Shown in pieces: positions 34,254 through 44,700 of a stretch of 64,000 nucleotides of DNA. Origin of the DNA: JAENVU01 sp963765075 (lineage in GTDB: Bacteria; Actinomycetota; Acidimicrobiia; IMCC26256; JAENVU01). A program made the translations under genes and the position numbers. The notes beneath the pieces were generated by a model. The model did no database searches, was not told the DNA's origin, and worked only from the letters and a program-made list of their open reading frames with translations. Position 1 is the stretch's first letter. Every line of letters begins with the position of its first letter. Location: NCBI GenBank assembly GCA_963765075.1, contig CAVXVA010000003.1, positions 372,001 through 436,000 on the forward strand. The letters run 5' to 3'.

Positions 34254-34652
34254 GTGGCACCCAACGCACCCGGCCGAGGACAGAGCTTCTGGTGGGGATT
34301 CACGAAGCGATGCGCGCGCTGCGGATCGGGCCACCTGTTCAAGGGCTACCTCTCGATGGTTCCGGACTGTCCTCGGTGCGGACTCCACTTCGAACGCGAA
34401 TCGGGATACTGGGCCGGCGCGCTCGCCGTGAACATCATTGCCACGGGCGGCCTCTTCGCCATCATCTTCGTGTCGATCCTGATCGCGACGATCCCGCACA
34501 TTCCCGTCGCACTCACGCTCGCAATCCTGGTGCCGGTCGCCGTACTCGGCCCCGTCGTGTACTACCCGTTCTCCAAGACGATGTGGGTCGCGATCGACCG
34601 CGAGGTGTTGCAGCGGCTGGACCCGAACGAGCGCTACGACGAGGACCGCTGA
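34254..34652 (+). CDS. DUF983 zinc-ribbon membrane protein
   Basis: 132 residues from GTG 34254. A cytoplasmic zinc ribbon (CARCG then CPRCGLHFERESGYWAGALA, the family hallmark) is followed by two hydrophobic helices (ALAVNIIATGGLFAIIFVSI and LTLAILVPVAVLGPVVYYP) and a charged end. The function is unknown; it occurs in many Actinomycetota and Alphaproteobacteria. It converges with the small gene at 34654. Confidence 0.8.
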   Translation: MAPNAPGRGQSFWWGFTKRCARCGSGHLFKGYLSMVPDCPRCGLHFERESGYWAGALAVNIIATGGLFAIIFVSILIATIPHIPVALTLAILVPVAVLGPVVYYPFSKTMWVAIDREVLQRLDPNERYDEDR

Positions 34653-34653
34653 A

Positions 34654-34887
34654 TCACGTCGGGTTGAGATCGATCCGCAGCGTCAGGACGCCGTCGACGA
34701 ACTCCCAGGTTGCGTCGGCCACCATCGCGTAGTCCTGGAAGTCGAGTTGGGCCTGGCGCACGAACTGTTCGCGTGCGGGCCCGGCAACGGGCGGGAGCGG
34801 CCGCTCCCGGACGGCATCGGCACGAGCGCGGAACCGCCCCAGCATCGCGTCGACATCGAGTTCGTCGGAGGAGTCATCGCCGGACAT
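34654..34887 (-). CDS. Small conserved-looking hypothetical protein
   Basis: 77 residues from ATG 34887, 10 nt after the prmC stop, so it is probably the last gene of the rho-prfA-prmC unit. The N-terminus is acidic (MSGDDSSDELDVDAMLGRF) and the middle is helical (RFRARADAVRERPLPPVAGP); the end is likely beta-strand (WEFVDGVLTLRIDL). There are no Cys, signal peptide or membrane helix. I do not recognise the family. Good codon bias and tight spacing support a real gene. Confidence 0.55.
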   Translation of the reverse strand: MSGDDSSDELDVDAMLGRFRARADAVRERPLPPVAGPAREQFVRQAQLDFQDYAMVADATWEFVDGVLTLRIDLNPT

Positions 34888-34897
34888 CCGGGCGAAT

Positions 34898-35806
34898 CTA
34901 CTGATCCGGTCGGCGGCGAGCGACCAGGGCCCGATCGTGTCCGGCGAGGTCGGGCCGCACCGCCACCTCGGCGAACCCGGTAGCTCGCGCCATCGCCATC
35001 GCTGCCTCGGCCTGGTGCGGCGCGAGTTCGACCACGACCGTGCCGGCATCGTCGAGCCAGTCGAACGCCGTCGTCACCACGTGCTCCACGGCCTCGAGCC
35101 CGCTCGGTCCGGAGTACAGCGCGCTCGTCGGTTCCCACTCGACGACCGAGTGCGGCAGCACCTCGTGGTCTGCGATGTAGGGCGGGTTCGACACCACGAC
35201 CAGCAGGGAACCGCGAAGTTCCGTCGGCAACGCTTCGAACCACGAACCGTGCCCGACCCGCACGCGGGTCGCGAGCGATCCCGCCGCAGCAATGTTCGCT
35301 CGCGCCACGGTCAGCGCCGGTTCGCTGACATCGGTGGCCCACACTTCGGCATCGGGCAATGAGGCCGCCAGCGCCAACGCGAGGGCGCCCGAACCGGTGC
35401 CCAGGTCGGCGACGGCATAGTGGGTGAGCCCGCCCGCCCACGGTTCGGCGGTGCCCACGCGCCCACCGAGCCGCTCGACCTCGGCGATTGCAATCTCGGC
35501 GACCGCTTCGGTTTCGGGCCTCGGGATCAGCACCCGTCGATCGACCATGAGGTCGAGACCGCAGAACGCCCATGCTCCGAGCACGTACTGAATCGGTTCT
35601 CCGGCGGCCCGGCGGGCCAGGAGCGCGTCCAACTCCGCGGTCGCCCGTCGGGTGGCAAAGCCGTCGACCTCGATGATCTGTTCCGCGAGGGTCATGCCCG
35701 ACACCGCCTCGATGAGCCAGCGGGACTCCGCGACCGGATCGTGCACACCCATCGCCCGGAGCTGCGCCTCGGCATCGACGCACACGGCGCCCCACGTCAG
35801 GTTCAG
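34898..35806 (-). CDS. prmC: Release-factor glutamine methyltransferase PrmC
   Basis: 302 residues if translated from the CTG at 35806, which overlaps the prfA stop (CTGA). The family-like N-terminus (LTWGAVCVDAEAQLRAMGV) lies before any ATG or GTG, so a CTG start is likely; GTG about 7 codons later is the fallback. VADLGTGSGALALALA binds SAM and VVSNPPYIAD is the NPPY motif that holds the target Gln. The enzyme methylates the Gln of the GGQ motif of release factors, made by the preceding gene prfA. Confidence 0.9.
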   Translation of the reverse strand: MNLTWGAVCVDAEAQLRAMGVHDPVAESRWLIEAVSGMTLAEQIIEVDGFATRRATAELDALLARRAAGEPIQYVLGAWAFCGLDLMVDRRVLIPRPETEAVAEIAIAEVERLGGRVGTAEPWAGGLTHYAVADLGTGSGALALALAASLPDAEVWATDVSEPALTVARANIAAAGSLATRVRVGHGSWFEALPTELRGSLLVVVSNPPYIADHEVLPHSVVEWEPTSALYSGPSGLEAVEHVVTTAFDWLDDAGTVVVELAPHQAEAAMAMARATGFAEVAVRPDLAGHDRALVARRRPDQ

Positions 35807-36885
35807 GAGTCCGCGTCCTCGAGCTGCTGTTGGCGTTCTTCGGCCATCAAGCGCTGAACCAACGGGTCGAGGTCGCCCGAGAGGACGGCATCGAGGCTGT
35901 GCAACGTGAGACCGACGCGGTGGTCGGTCACCCGGTTCTCCTTGAAGTTGTAGGTCCGGATCTTCTCCGAGCGACCCCCACCCCCGACCTGACTGCGGCG
36001 GGCGTCGGCCACCTCCGCCGCCTGGCGCTCCTGCTCCACCTGGAGCAAGCGGGAGCGCAAGATCCGGAACGCCTTCTCCTTGTTCTGGAGCTGGCTCTTC
36101 TCGTCCTGGCACGTGACGACCAACCCGGTCGGCCGGTGGGTGATGCGGATCGCGGAGTCGGTCGTGTTCACCGATTGCCCGCCGGGGCCGGTCGCTCGGT
36201 ACGTGTCGACGTCCAAATCGCTCGGGTCGATCGCGATGTCGACCTCTTCGGCTTCGGGCAGCACCGCGACCGTGGCCGCGCTGGTGTGGATACGACCTTG
36301 GCTCTCGGTGGCGGGCACCCGTTGGACCCGGTGCGGACCGGCTTCGTGCTTGAGGTGCGACCACGCGTCGGATCCCCGCACGACGAAGCTGATCTCGCGG
36401 AACCCACCCATGTCCGAAGGTTGGCTCGAGAGGACCTCGGTCTTCCAGCGATGCGCGTCGGCGTAGTAGCTGTACATGCGGTACAGGTCGCCGGCCCAGA
36501 GATTGGCTTCCTCGCCCCCTTCGGCCCCACGGATCTCGACGATCACGTTCTTGCCGTCGTTGGGATCCTTGGGGATCAGGAGTTCCTTGATCTCGGCGTC
36601 GAGGCGAACTCGTTCGCCTGCCTTGTCGGCAATCTCCTGTTTGAGGAACGCCAACATCGCCGGGTCGGACTCCGCGTCGGCCAACTCCTGGGCGTCGGCG
36701 AGATCGGATTCGTTCGTCTGATACGAGCGGTACGCCTCCACGATCGGCCGCAGCTCCGCCGAGCGTCGCCCCGCATCGGCCGCCGCTTTCTGGTCCCCCG
36801 CCGCGTAGAGGTCTGCCAGCGTGGCCTCGACCCGATCCAGCTCCGCCTCGAGTTCGGCAAGGCGGGAGAACATCGGATCGGCCAT
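35803..36885 (-). CDS. prfA: Peptide chain release factor 1
   Basis: 360 residues, the usual length. RVPATESQGRIHTSAATVAV contains the PAT codon-recognition motif (UAA/UAG) and GPGGQSVNTT the catalytic GGQ. An N-terminal coiled coil starts MADPMFSRLAELEAELDRVE. It lies between the DUF1385 gene and prmC, in the rpmE-prfA-prmC order typical of Gram-positives. The start ATG is 11 nt after the previous stop. Confidence 0.95.
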   Translation of the reverse strand: MADPMFSRLAELEAELDRVEATLADLYAAGDQKAAADAGRRSAELRPIVEAYRSYQTNESDLADAQELADAESDPAMLAFLKQEIADKAGERVRLDAEIKELLIPKDPNDGKNVIVEIRGAEGGEEANLWAGDLYRMYSYYADAHRWKTEVLSSQPSDMGGFREISFVVRGSDAWSHLKHEAGPHRVQRVPATESQGRIHTSAATVAVLPEAEEVDIAIDPSDLDVDTYRATGPGGQSVNTTDSAIRITHRPTGLVVTCQDEKSQLQNKEKAFRILRSRLLQVEQERQAAEVADARRSQVGGGGRSEKIRTYNFKENRVTDHRVGLTLHSLDAVLSGDLDPLVQRLMAEERQQQLEDADS

Positions 36886-36896
36886 CGGGGGATCGG

Positions 36897-37793
36897 TCAG
36901 GCCGCGACGCGCGCGTCGACCTCGGCCGACTGTTCAGCGGTGAACACCGCGCGCAGCGCCGCGATCGCGACCTCGATCTGATCGAGGGTCGGTTCACGAG
37001 TCGTGAGCTTCTGGAGCGACAAGCCCGGGATCATCATCGTGCGGACCCAGCGCCGATCCATATGGCGCGCGGCGAACCGGATCAGTTCGTACGCCAGGCC
37101 GGCAATGACCGGGATCAAGACCACTCGGGAGAGGATCAGATACGGGATCGCGGGCCGGCCGATGAACGAGTACACGATGATCGCCAAGGTCAGCACCGTG
37201 AGGAGGAAGTTGGTGCCGCACCGAACGTGGGCGGTCGTGAAGGTCTGCGCCGACTCGGGGGTGAGCGGCACGTCATTCTCGTACGCGGCGATCGACTTGT
37301 GTTCGGCACCGTGGTACTGGAACACCTTGCGGATTTCCTTCATGCGCCCGATGAGCCCGAGGTATCCGAGGAACAGGCACAGCACCAGCGCGCCTTCGAG
37401 CGCATGGAACGCGATCCCGGTCACACCGAAGAGACTCCCCAGCCCGCGTGCACCCAACGCGGGTAAGAGGATGAACAGGCCGATCGACAGCGACACCGAG
37501 ATCGCCATCGTGATCCCCATCGCAGTACCCGAGAGCCGCTCGTCTTCGGGCATCTGCAGGTTGCCCGAGTACGAGAGCGCCTTCATCCCGAGTCCCATGG
37601 ACTCGCCGAGGTTCATGACGCCCCGCACCAGGGGGATCCGGTTGTACTTCTCGGCCCAGCCGGGAACATCATGGACCGCGACGTCGATCTCGCCGTCGGG
37701 CGTGCGCACCGCGACCGCCCACGTGGCGGCCCCGCGCATCATCACACCTTCGATGACGGCCTGGCCGCCCATGTATCGCGGCTGGTCACTCAC
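36897..37793 (-). CDS. DUF1385 membrane protein
   Basis: 298 residues. YMGGQAVIEGVMMRGAATWA is the conserved start of DUF1385. About four to five hydrophobic helices lie between residues 95 and 235, with FQYHGAEHKSIAAYEN (His-rich, possibly metal-binding) and HVRCGTNFLLTVL between them. The function is unknown; in Gram-positives it is often encoded next to rpmE and prfA, as here (4 nt after the rpmE stop, 11 nt before prfA). It probably shares the operon's transcript. Confidence 0.87.
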   Translation of the reverse strand: MSDQPRYMGGQAVIEGVMMRGAATWAVAVRTPDGEIDVAVHDVPGWAEKYNRIPLVRGVMNLGESMGLGMKALSYSGNLQMPEDERLSGTAMGITMAISVSLSIGLFILLPALGARGLGSLFGVTGIAFHALEGALVLCLFLGYLGLIGRMKEIRKVFQYHGAEHKSIAAYENDVPLTPESAQTFTTAHVRCGTNFLLTVLTLAIIVYSFIGRPAIPYLILSRVVLIPVIAGLAYELIRFAARHMDRRWVRTMMIPGLSLQKLTTREPTLDQIEVAIAALRAVFTAEQSAEVDARVAA

Positions 37794-37797
37794 AGAG

Positions 37798-38001
37798 TTA
37801 CTTCTTCTTCGCGTACCGCTTGTTGAAGCGCTCGACCCGACCGCCGGTGTCCACCAGCTTCTGCTTGCCGGTATAGAACGGGTGGCACTCGGAGCAGAGC
37901 TCGACGCGCAGCTCCGACACGGTCGAACGAGTCACGAACTCGTTCCCGCAGGAGCAGTGCACCTTGCACTCGGTGTAGGTGGGGTGAATGTCGGTCTTCA
38001 T
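37798..38001 (-). CDS. rpmE: 50S ribosomal protein L31, zinc-binding form
   Basis: 67 residues. MKTDIHPTYTECKVHCSCGN and ELCSECHPFYTGKQK contain the Cys set of the zinc-containing (C+) L31. It ends in the basic NKRYAKKK. It lies 75 nt after rho and just before DUF1385. C+ L31 is the housekeeping form; zinc-free paralogues replace it under zinc limitation. Confidence 0.95.
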   Translation of the reverse strand: MKTDIHPTYTECKVHCSCGNEFVTRSTVSELRVELCSECHPFYTGKQKLVDTGGRVERFNKRYAKKK

Positions 38002-38076
38002 GATGGGTCCAGTCTAGGAACTCGGGCTACGTGAAGGAGAACCCCTCCGTATTCCCGACGACGGCGATGGAGGCGA

Positions 38077-40090
<2,014 letters not shown>

Positions 40091-40234
40091 GAAGTGTTGC
40101 TCCTTGGGTCGATGGACCACAGAAGATGGAATCCGGCTCCGGGGAGTTCCGGTCCGGGGGTGCGAGCGGGCGAACCCGTCGCGATGAGAAAACCTCGCCG
40201 GGGATCACGACCATGTTCGGTCCCGCACCGGGGC

Positions 40235-40260
40235 AAGAGAAAAGCTCAGAAAATCCGAGC
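40235..40260 (-). terminator. Intrinsic terminator-like hairpin between apgM and rho (possible rho attenuator)
   Basis: On the minus strand a 6-bp stem (40255-40260 with 40244-40249, one G-T wobble) with loop ATTTT is followed directly by TTTTCTCTT. It lies 80 nt after the apgM stop and about 145 nt before the rho start codon. It may end the apgM transcript or sit in the rho leader. It is the only hairpin with a clear U-tract that I found here. Confidence 0.55.
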
Positions 40261-40339
40261 TGGCGCAGTCGCTCTGGCGGGGTCCCAACCAACGCTGGGG
40301 TACCGACGAGGTGGCGCTGGAGCCATCATAGGCCGGAAC

Positions 40340-41503
40340 TCACGCGGATGTGACCATCCGGGCCAGGAGTGTATGCGCAGCCACGGCGGGGCAGTCCTGG
40401 GTGGCCGTCTCGGTATAGGGCAAACCGGTCACGGTCGACGCACTGTCGTGCAGCAAATACGGGACCGGATCGGAAGTGTGGGTCCCGAGATCGACCGGCG
40501 TGGCGTGGTCGGGCATGAGCAGGATCCGGAAGTCGCCGAAGGCCGGGAGCGCGTCGAGCAGGGGGCCGATGATGTCGCGGTCCCATGCTTCGAGGGCCTC
40601 AACCTTCGCCGCGGCGTTCTGTTGATGACCGGCTTCGTCGGTGGCCTCGACGTGGAGCAGGAAGAAGTCCCGGTCGGCCAGCGAATCGATGCAGGCCATG
40701 CGTTGGGCGACGTAGTCGTTGTCGAACCCGGCACTCGCGCCCGGGACGTCGAGGACCTCGATGCCGGCGAGCACGCCGAGGCCGCGGACGAGATCCACCG
40801 CCGAGGTCAGCCGACCGGTGACGCCGTAGCGATTCGAGAAATCCGGCAGTTGCGGTTTGGTGCCCTGACCCCAGAGCCAGATCTGGGTGGCGGTGGAACC
40901 CACGTCGGCGGCGACGCGCGTCACGACCGAGCGGGAGGCGTTCATCAGCACCTTGAGCCGGTCCGACGCCGCGCCGGTGGGCCACACCGCGGGTCGTCCC
41001 GTGAGATCGTGCGGCGGGACGCACTCGGCGTCGGCCCACTCCCCCGGCACCACGACGAGGTGGCGGTACTCCACCCCCGGATAGAACCGCACACCGTCAC
41101 GACCGCCGCCGAGTTCGGCGTCGAGCGCGGCGATGATGGGGTGGCTCTGCTCACTCGAAATGTGACCGGCCGCGAAGTCGACCATCGTGCCCGCATCGTC
41201 GATCGTCACGAGATTGCACCGATAGGCCACCTCGCCCGGCGCGAGGTCCACGCCCATCGCCGCGGCCTCGATCGGGGCGCGTCCGGTGTGGAAGACCTCG
41301 GGGTCATACCCGAGGATCGCCAGGTTGCCGACGTCGCTCCCTGGCGGGAGACCGTTCGGGATCACCGCCGCCCGACCGACCTCACTCCTGGCGGCCAGCG
41401 CCTGGAGGTGGGGGAGGTGGGCCGCCTCGAGCGGGGTCTGACCGCCGAGCGCGGCAACGGGTTCATCGGCACAGCCATCGGGAACGAGCACGACATACTT
41501 CAC
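40340..41503 (-). CDS. apgM: 2,3-bisphosphoglycerate-independent phosphoglycerate mutase, archaeal type (ApgM)
   Basis: 387 residues from GTG 41503; a longer open frame upstream is a shadow of the plus-strand gene. KYVVLVPDGCADEPVAALGG gives the first metal Asp, PPGSDVGNLAILGYDP the Ser nucleophile region, FLLHVEATDEAGHQQN and LLMPDHATPVDLGTH the remaining metal ligands of the alkaline-phosphatase fold. The enzyme interconverts 3- and 2-phosphoglycerate. The ApgM type is usual in archaea and occurs in some bacteria. A TACGCT box ends 7 nt before the start, so it is probably leaderless. Confidence 0.9.
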   Translation of the reverse strand: MKYVVLVPDGCADEPVAALGGQTPLEAAHLPHLQALAARSEVGRAAVIPNGLPPGSDVGNLAILGYDPEVFHTGRAPIEAAAMGVDLAPGEVAYRCNLVTIDDAGTMVDFAAGHISSEQSHPIIAALDAELGGGRDGVRFYPGVEYRHLVVVPGEWADAECVPPHDLTGRPAVWPTGAASDRLKVLMNASRSVVTRVAADVGSTATQIWLWGQGTKPQLPDFSNRYGVTGRLTSAVDLVRGLGVLAGIEVLDVPGASAGFDNDYVAQRMACIDSLADRDFFLLHVEATDEAGHQQNAAAKVEALEAWDRDIIGPLLDALPAFGDFRILLMPDHATPVDLGTHTSDPVPYLLHDSASTVTGLPYTETATQDCPAVAAHTLLARMVTSA

Positions 41504-41510
41504 GGCGCAG

Positions 41511-41516
41511 AGCGTA
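41511..41516 (-). promoter_or_regulatory. -10 box TACGCT for leaderless apgM
   Basis: Minus-strand TACGCT lies 7 nt before GTG 41503. It supports this start, which removes a 398-codon upstream extension. Confidence 0.5.
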
Positions 41517-41545
41517 GGTGACCCTGAGTCGAGTGTCGGGCTCGA

Positions 41546-41551
41546 TACCGT
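41546..41551 (+). promoter_or_regulatory. -10 box TACCGT for a leaderless PQQ-type dehydrogenase gene
   Basis: TACCGT lies exactly 6 nt before ATG 41558. With the apgM box it makes a compact back-to-back promoter pair in 54 bp. Confidence 0.5.
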
Positions 41552-41557
41552 GGCCGG

Positions 41558-42763
41558 ATGCGTCGATCCTTGGTCCTGGTCGTTCCCGTCGTTCTGGCCC
41601 TCGCGGCCTGCAGTTCCGGGAGTACGAAGGCCGAATCGAGGTCGACCTCCACGTCGACACCTCCGAGCTCCGGCCCGAGCACGTCCACCACGGCAGTGCC
41701 CAACCCGCGCGACGCCCGGTTCACGCTCACGCCCGTCGCCGACATCGACGACCCCATCGCGATGGCTGTCCGCACCGGCGACGATGCGCTGTACGTGACC
41801 GAACACGTCGGGCGGGTGCGTGCCGTCCGCAACGGCGCGCTGGATCCGAAGCCGGTGATCGATCTGCGTGACACCATTTCGGCCGGCGGCGAACGCGGGT
41901 TGCTCGGGATGTCGTTCTCGGCCGACGGCACCCAGATGTTCGTCGACTACACCAACCGCAACGGCGACACACGGGTGGACGCGTACCCGATGCGCGCCGA
42001 CGGCACCGCCGACCGCGGCGGTCGCCGCGAACTGCTCGCGATCAAGCAGCCGCAGAGCAACCACAACGGCGGCAACCTCGTGACCGGCCCCGACGGCATG
42101 CTCTGGATCGGCACCGGCGACGGTGGCGGCGCGGGTGACACCGGCGCCGGGCACGCGCCGGACGGGAACGGGCAATCGCTCGATACCTTGCTCGGCAAGC
42201 TGCTGCGCATCGATCCGGGCCCGATCGGCGGGACCACGGCCATCCCCGCCGACAACCCGTACGCGAACGGCGGTGGCCGGGCCGAGATCTGGGCGTACGG
42301 GCTGCGCAACCCCTGGCGGTTCTCGTTCGATGCCAAGACCGGAGCGCTGGTCATCGGTGACGTCGGCCAGAACGCCTGGGAAGAGATCGACTGGATCGCT
42401 CCGGGCACTCCTCCACCGCTCAACTTCGAGTGGCCACTCCGTGAGGCCACGCACGAGTTTCGGGGCGAGCGTCCGCAGGGTGGCATCGAACCGGTGCTCG
42501 AATACCCGCACGACGGCCGCTGTTCGATCACCGGCGGCTACGTCTACCGCGGCACGAAGATCCCCAACCTGGTCGGCACCTACCTCTTCGCCGACTTCTG
42601 CGGATCCAGCCTGCACGGCACACCCGTCGGCCCGGGGGTGAAGGGCGAGGACATCGACTTCGGACTCGCGGTGAAGAGCGTCAACTCGTTCGGCCAAGAC
42701 CAGAACAACGAGCTGTACATCCTCTCCGCCTCCGACGGCCTCCTCCGCCTCGACCCCGCGTAA
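41558..42763 (+). CDS. PQQ-dependent sugar dehydrogenase-like lipoprotein (glucose/sorbosone dehydrogenase family)
   Basis: 401 residues. The signal peptide ends in lipobox LAAC (MRRSLVLVVPVVLALAAC), so it is a lipoprotein, followed by a Ser/Thr linker. The beta-propeller domain has GGERGLLGMSFSADG, NHNGGNLVTGPDGMLWIGTG, AYGLRNPWRFSFD, IGDVGQNAWEEIDW and NFEWPLREA, which are the sGDH/ASD family markers, including the NHNGG His-Asn pair near PQQ. It oxidises sugars outside the membrane if PQQ is present; no PQQ biosynthesis genes are in the window, so the cofactor is not proved. It converges with the SDR gene with no gap. Confidence 0.88.
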   Translation: MRRSLVLVVPVVLALAACSSGSTKAESRSTSTSTPPSSGPSTSTTAVPNPRDARFTLTPVADIDDPIAMAVRTGDDALYVTEHVGRVRAVRNGALDPKPVIDLRDTISAGGERGLLGMSFSADGTQMFVDYTNRNGDTRVDAYPMRADGTADRGGRRELLAIKQPQSNHNGGNLVTGPDGMLWIGTGDGGGAGDTGAGHAPDGNGQSLDTLLGKLLRIDPGPIGGTTAIPADNPYANGGGRAEIWAYGLRNPWRFSFDAKTGALVIGDVGQNAWEEIDWIAPGTPPPLNFEWPLREATHEFRGERPQGGIEPVLEYPHDGRCSITGGYVYRGTKIPNLVGTYLFADFCGSSLHGTPVGPGVKGEDIDFGLAVKSVNSFGQDQNNELYILSASDGLLRLDPA

Positions 42764-43549
42764 CTACTTTTCAGCACGCTTCACGATGAGGCCGGCGACG
42801 CGGCGACTCACGCTCGATGGGACGGTCCCGCTGAAGCCGGCGGTGGTCTGGTTGAGCAGTCCCGGCACGCAGACGGCCTTGCCCTTCGCGAACGCCTTCA
42901 TCGCGTAGTCGACCACGGTCGCCGCGTCCTGCCAGAGGAAGTCGGGAATGTCGGCCGAATCGATCCCGGCCCGTTCCTGGAACTCGGTGCGGGTGAACCC
43001 GGGACACAGCACCATGCAGTTGATGCCGGTGCCCTTCAACTCCTCGTGGATGCCCTGGCTCAAACTGCTGACGAATGCTTTCGTCGCGCCGTACGTCGCG
43101 TTCGTGGGGGTCGGTTGGTACGCCGCGATCGACGACACATTGATGACGCCACCACTCCCCCGACTCACCATCGACGCCAGCGCGGCGTGGGTGAGCCGCG
43201 TGAGTGCGACCACGTTCAGCGCGATCTCCTGCTCCTCGCGATCGACCGGCAACTCGTGGAACGTCCCGATCGTGCCGAACCCGGCGTTGTTCACGAGCAG
43301 GTCGATCGCCGGATCGGCCGCCGCCAGCCGAGCTTCCACGGCGGCCAACTGCGCCCGATCGCCGAGGTCGGCGGTCATGACCTCCGTGGTCGTGCCGTGC
43401 GCCGCCGCGAGTTCCTTGTCGAGGGCTTCGAGCCGGGCGGTGTCGCGGGCGACGATCACGAGGTCGTAGCCACGCGCCGCGAGTCCTTCGGCGAACGCCC
43501 GGCCGATCCCGGCCGATGCACCGGTGATGAGAGCAGTGGGTCGTGGCAT
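42764..43549 (-). CDS. Short-chain dehydrogenase/reductase
   Basis: 261 residues. TALITGASAGIGRAFAEGLA is the classical TGxxxGIG cofactor motif, LLVNNAGFG the NNAG motif, INVSSIAAYQ the catalytic Ser region and YGATKAFV the YxxxK pair. The C-terminal part (WQDAATVVDYAMKAFAKGKA, then VCVPGLLNQ) resembles SDR proteins acting on fatty acyl or lipid substrates in Actinomycetota. It follows thrC after an 86-bp gap on the same strand but has no evident link with threonine synthesis. Specific substrate unknown. Confidence 0.87.
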   Translation of the reverse strand: MPRPTALITGASAGIGRAFAEGLAARGYDLVIVARDTARLEALDKELAAAHGTTTEVMTADLGDRAQLAAVEARLAAADPAIDLLVNNAGFGTIGTFHELPVDREEQEIALNVVALTRLTHAALASMVSRGSGGVINVSSIAAYQPTPTNATYGATKAFVSSLSQGIHEELKGTGINCMVLCPGFTRTEFQERAGIDSADIPDFLWQDAATVVDYAMKAFAKGKAVCVPGLLNQTTAGFSGTVPSSVSRRVAGLIVKRAEK

Positions 43550-43635
43550 GGGGAAGCCTCCTGATCGGACGAAGGCTCAGTGTCCCATACCGCTCGTGCG
43601 ACGCGCCGGAGGCCCGACGCGGGGCGCGGGTGGCG

Positions 43636-44700
43636 TCAGAGACCGAGTTCGGCGGCCACCGCCGCGAGGCTGGCGTCGACCGGGCTCCCGACCGCCACCT
43701 CGTCGATGGCGCGCTGGGGGTCCTTCAACCCGTGCCCGGTCACGGTGCAGACCACTCGTTCGCCGGCCTCGACCAAGCCGAAGGCCGAGGCTTTCATCAG
43801 ACCGGCGACCGAGGAGGCCGATGCCGGTTCGACGAACACCCCTTCGGTATTGGCGAGGAATCGGTACGCGGCGAGGATTTCGTCGTCGCTGACCATGTCG
43901 ATCGCGCCACCCGACTCGTCGCGGGCGGCGATGGCACCGTCCCAACTCGCGGGGTTGCCGATCCGGATTGCGGTCGCGATCGTCTCCGGGTGCAGGACCG
44001 GCTCGCCGATGACGAGCGGCGCGGCGCCCTGGGCTTGCCATCCCAGCATTCGGGGCCGACGGGTCGCACGGCCGAGCGTCTCGTACTCGGCGTAGCCCTT
44101 CCAGTACGCGGTGATGTTGCCGGCATTACCGACGGGAAGGCAGTGCACGTCGGGAGCATCACCGAGCACGTCGACGATCTCGAACGAGGCGGTCTTCTGC
44201 CCTTCGATGCGAAATGGGTTGATCGAGTTGACCACCTCGACACCGTCGACAGCGCCGAGCGCACGAACGACGTCGAGCGCCTCATCGAAGTTCCCGCGAA
44301 TCTGCACCACGTTCGCACCGTGGATCAGCGCCTGCGCGAGCTTGCCCAAAGCGATCTTCCCCTCGGGGATCACCACTGCGCACGTGAGCCCGGCCCGCGC
44401 TGCGTAGGCCGCTGCACTCGCGGAGGTGTTCCCGGTGGATGCGCACACCACGACCTTGGCGTTGGCCTCGAGCGCCTTGGTGATCGCCATCGTCATGCCG
44501 CGGTCCTTGAACGAACCCGTCGGGTTCGCGCCTTCGACCTTGAGGAACACGTCGAGGTCCAGCTGCTCCGACAACCGGGGCGCGGGCACGAGAGGCGTAT
44601 TGCCTTCGAGCAGCGTGACGACGGGAGTCGTGTCCGTCACGGGCAGGTGATCGCGGTACGCCTCGATCAGGCCGGGCCAACCATTCGCGCGCATGCTCAC
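43636..44700 (-). CDS. thrC: Threonine synthase
   Basis: 354 residues, the short actinobacterial form. NPTGSFKDRGMTMAITKALE carries the PLP Lys (SFKDRG), STGNTSASAAAYAARAGL is the phosphate-binding loop, and PVGNAGNITAYWKG is a conserved core loop. It converts O-phosphohomoserine to threonine. The start GTG 44700 overlaps the hom stop (GTGA); ATG 44694 is another possibility. The usual next gene, thrB (homoserine kinase), is not here; an SDR gene follows instead. Confidence 0.93.
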   Translation of the reverse strand: MSMRANGWPGLIEAYRDHLPVTDTTPVVTLLEGNTPLVPAPRLSEQLDLDVFLKVEGANPTGSFKDRGMTMAITKALEANAKVVVCASTGNTSASAAAYAARAGLTCAVVIPEGKIALGKLAQALIHGANVVQIRGNFDEALDVVRALGAVDGVEVVNSINPFRIEGQKTASFEIVDVLGDAPDVHCLPVGNAGNITAYWKGYAEYETLGRATRRPRMLGWQAQGAAPLVIGEPVLHPETIATAIRIGNPASWDGAIAARDESGGAIDMVSDDEILAAYRFLANTEGVFVEPASASSVAGLMKASAFGLVEAGERVVCTVTGHGLKDPQRAIDEVAVGSPVDASLAAVAAELGL

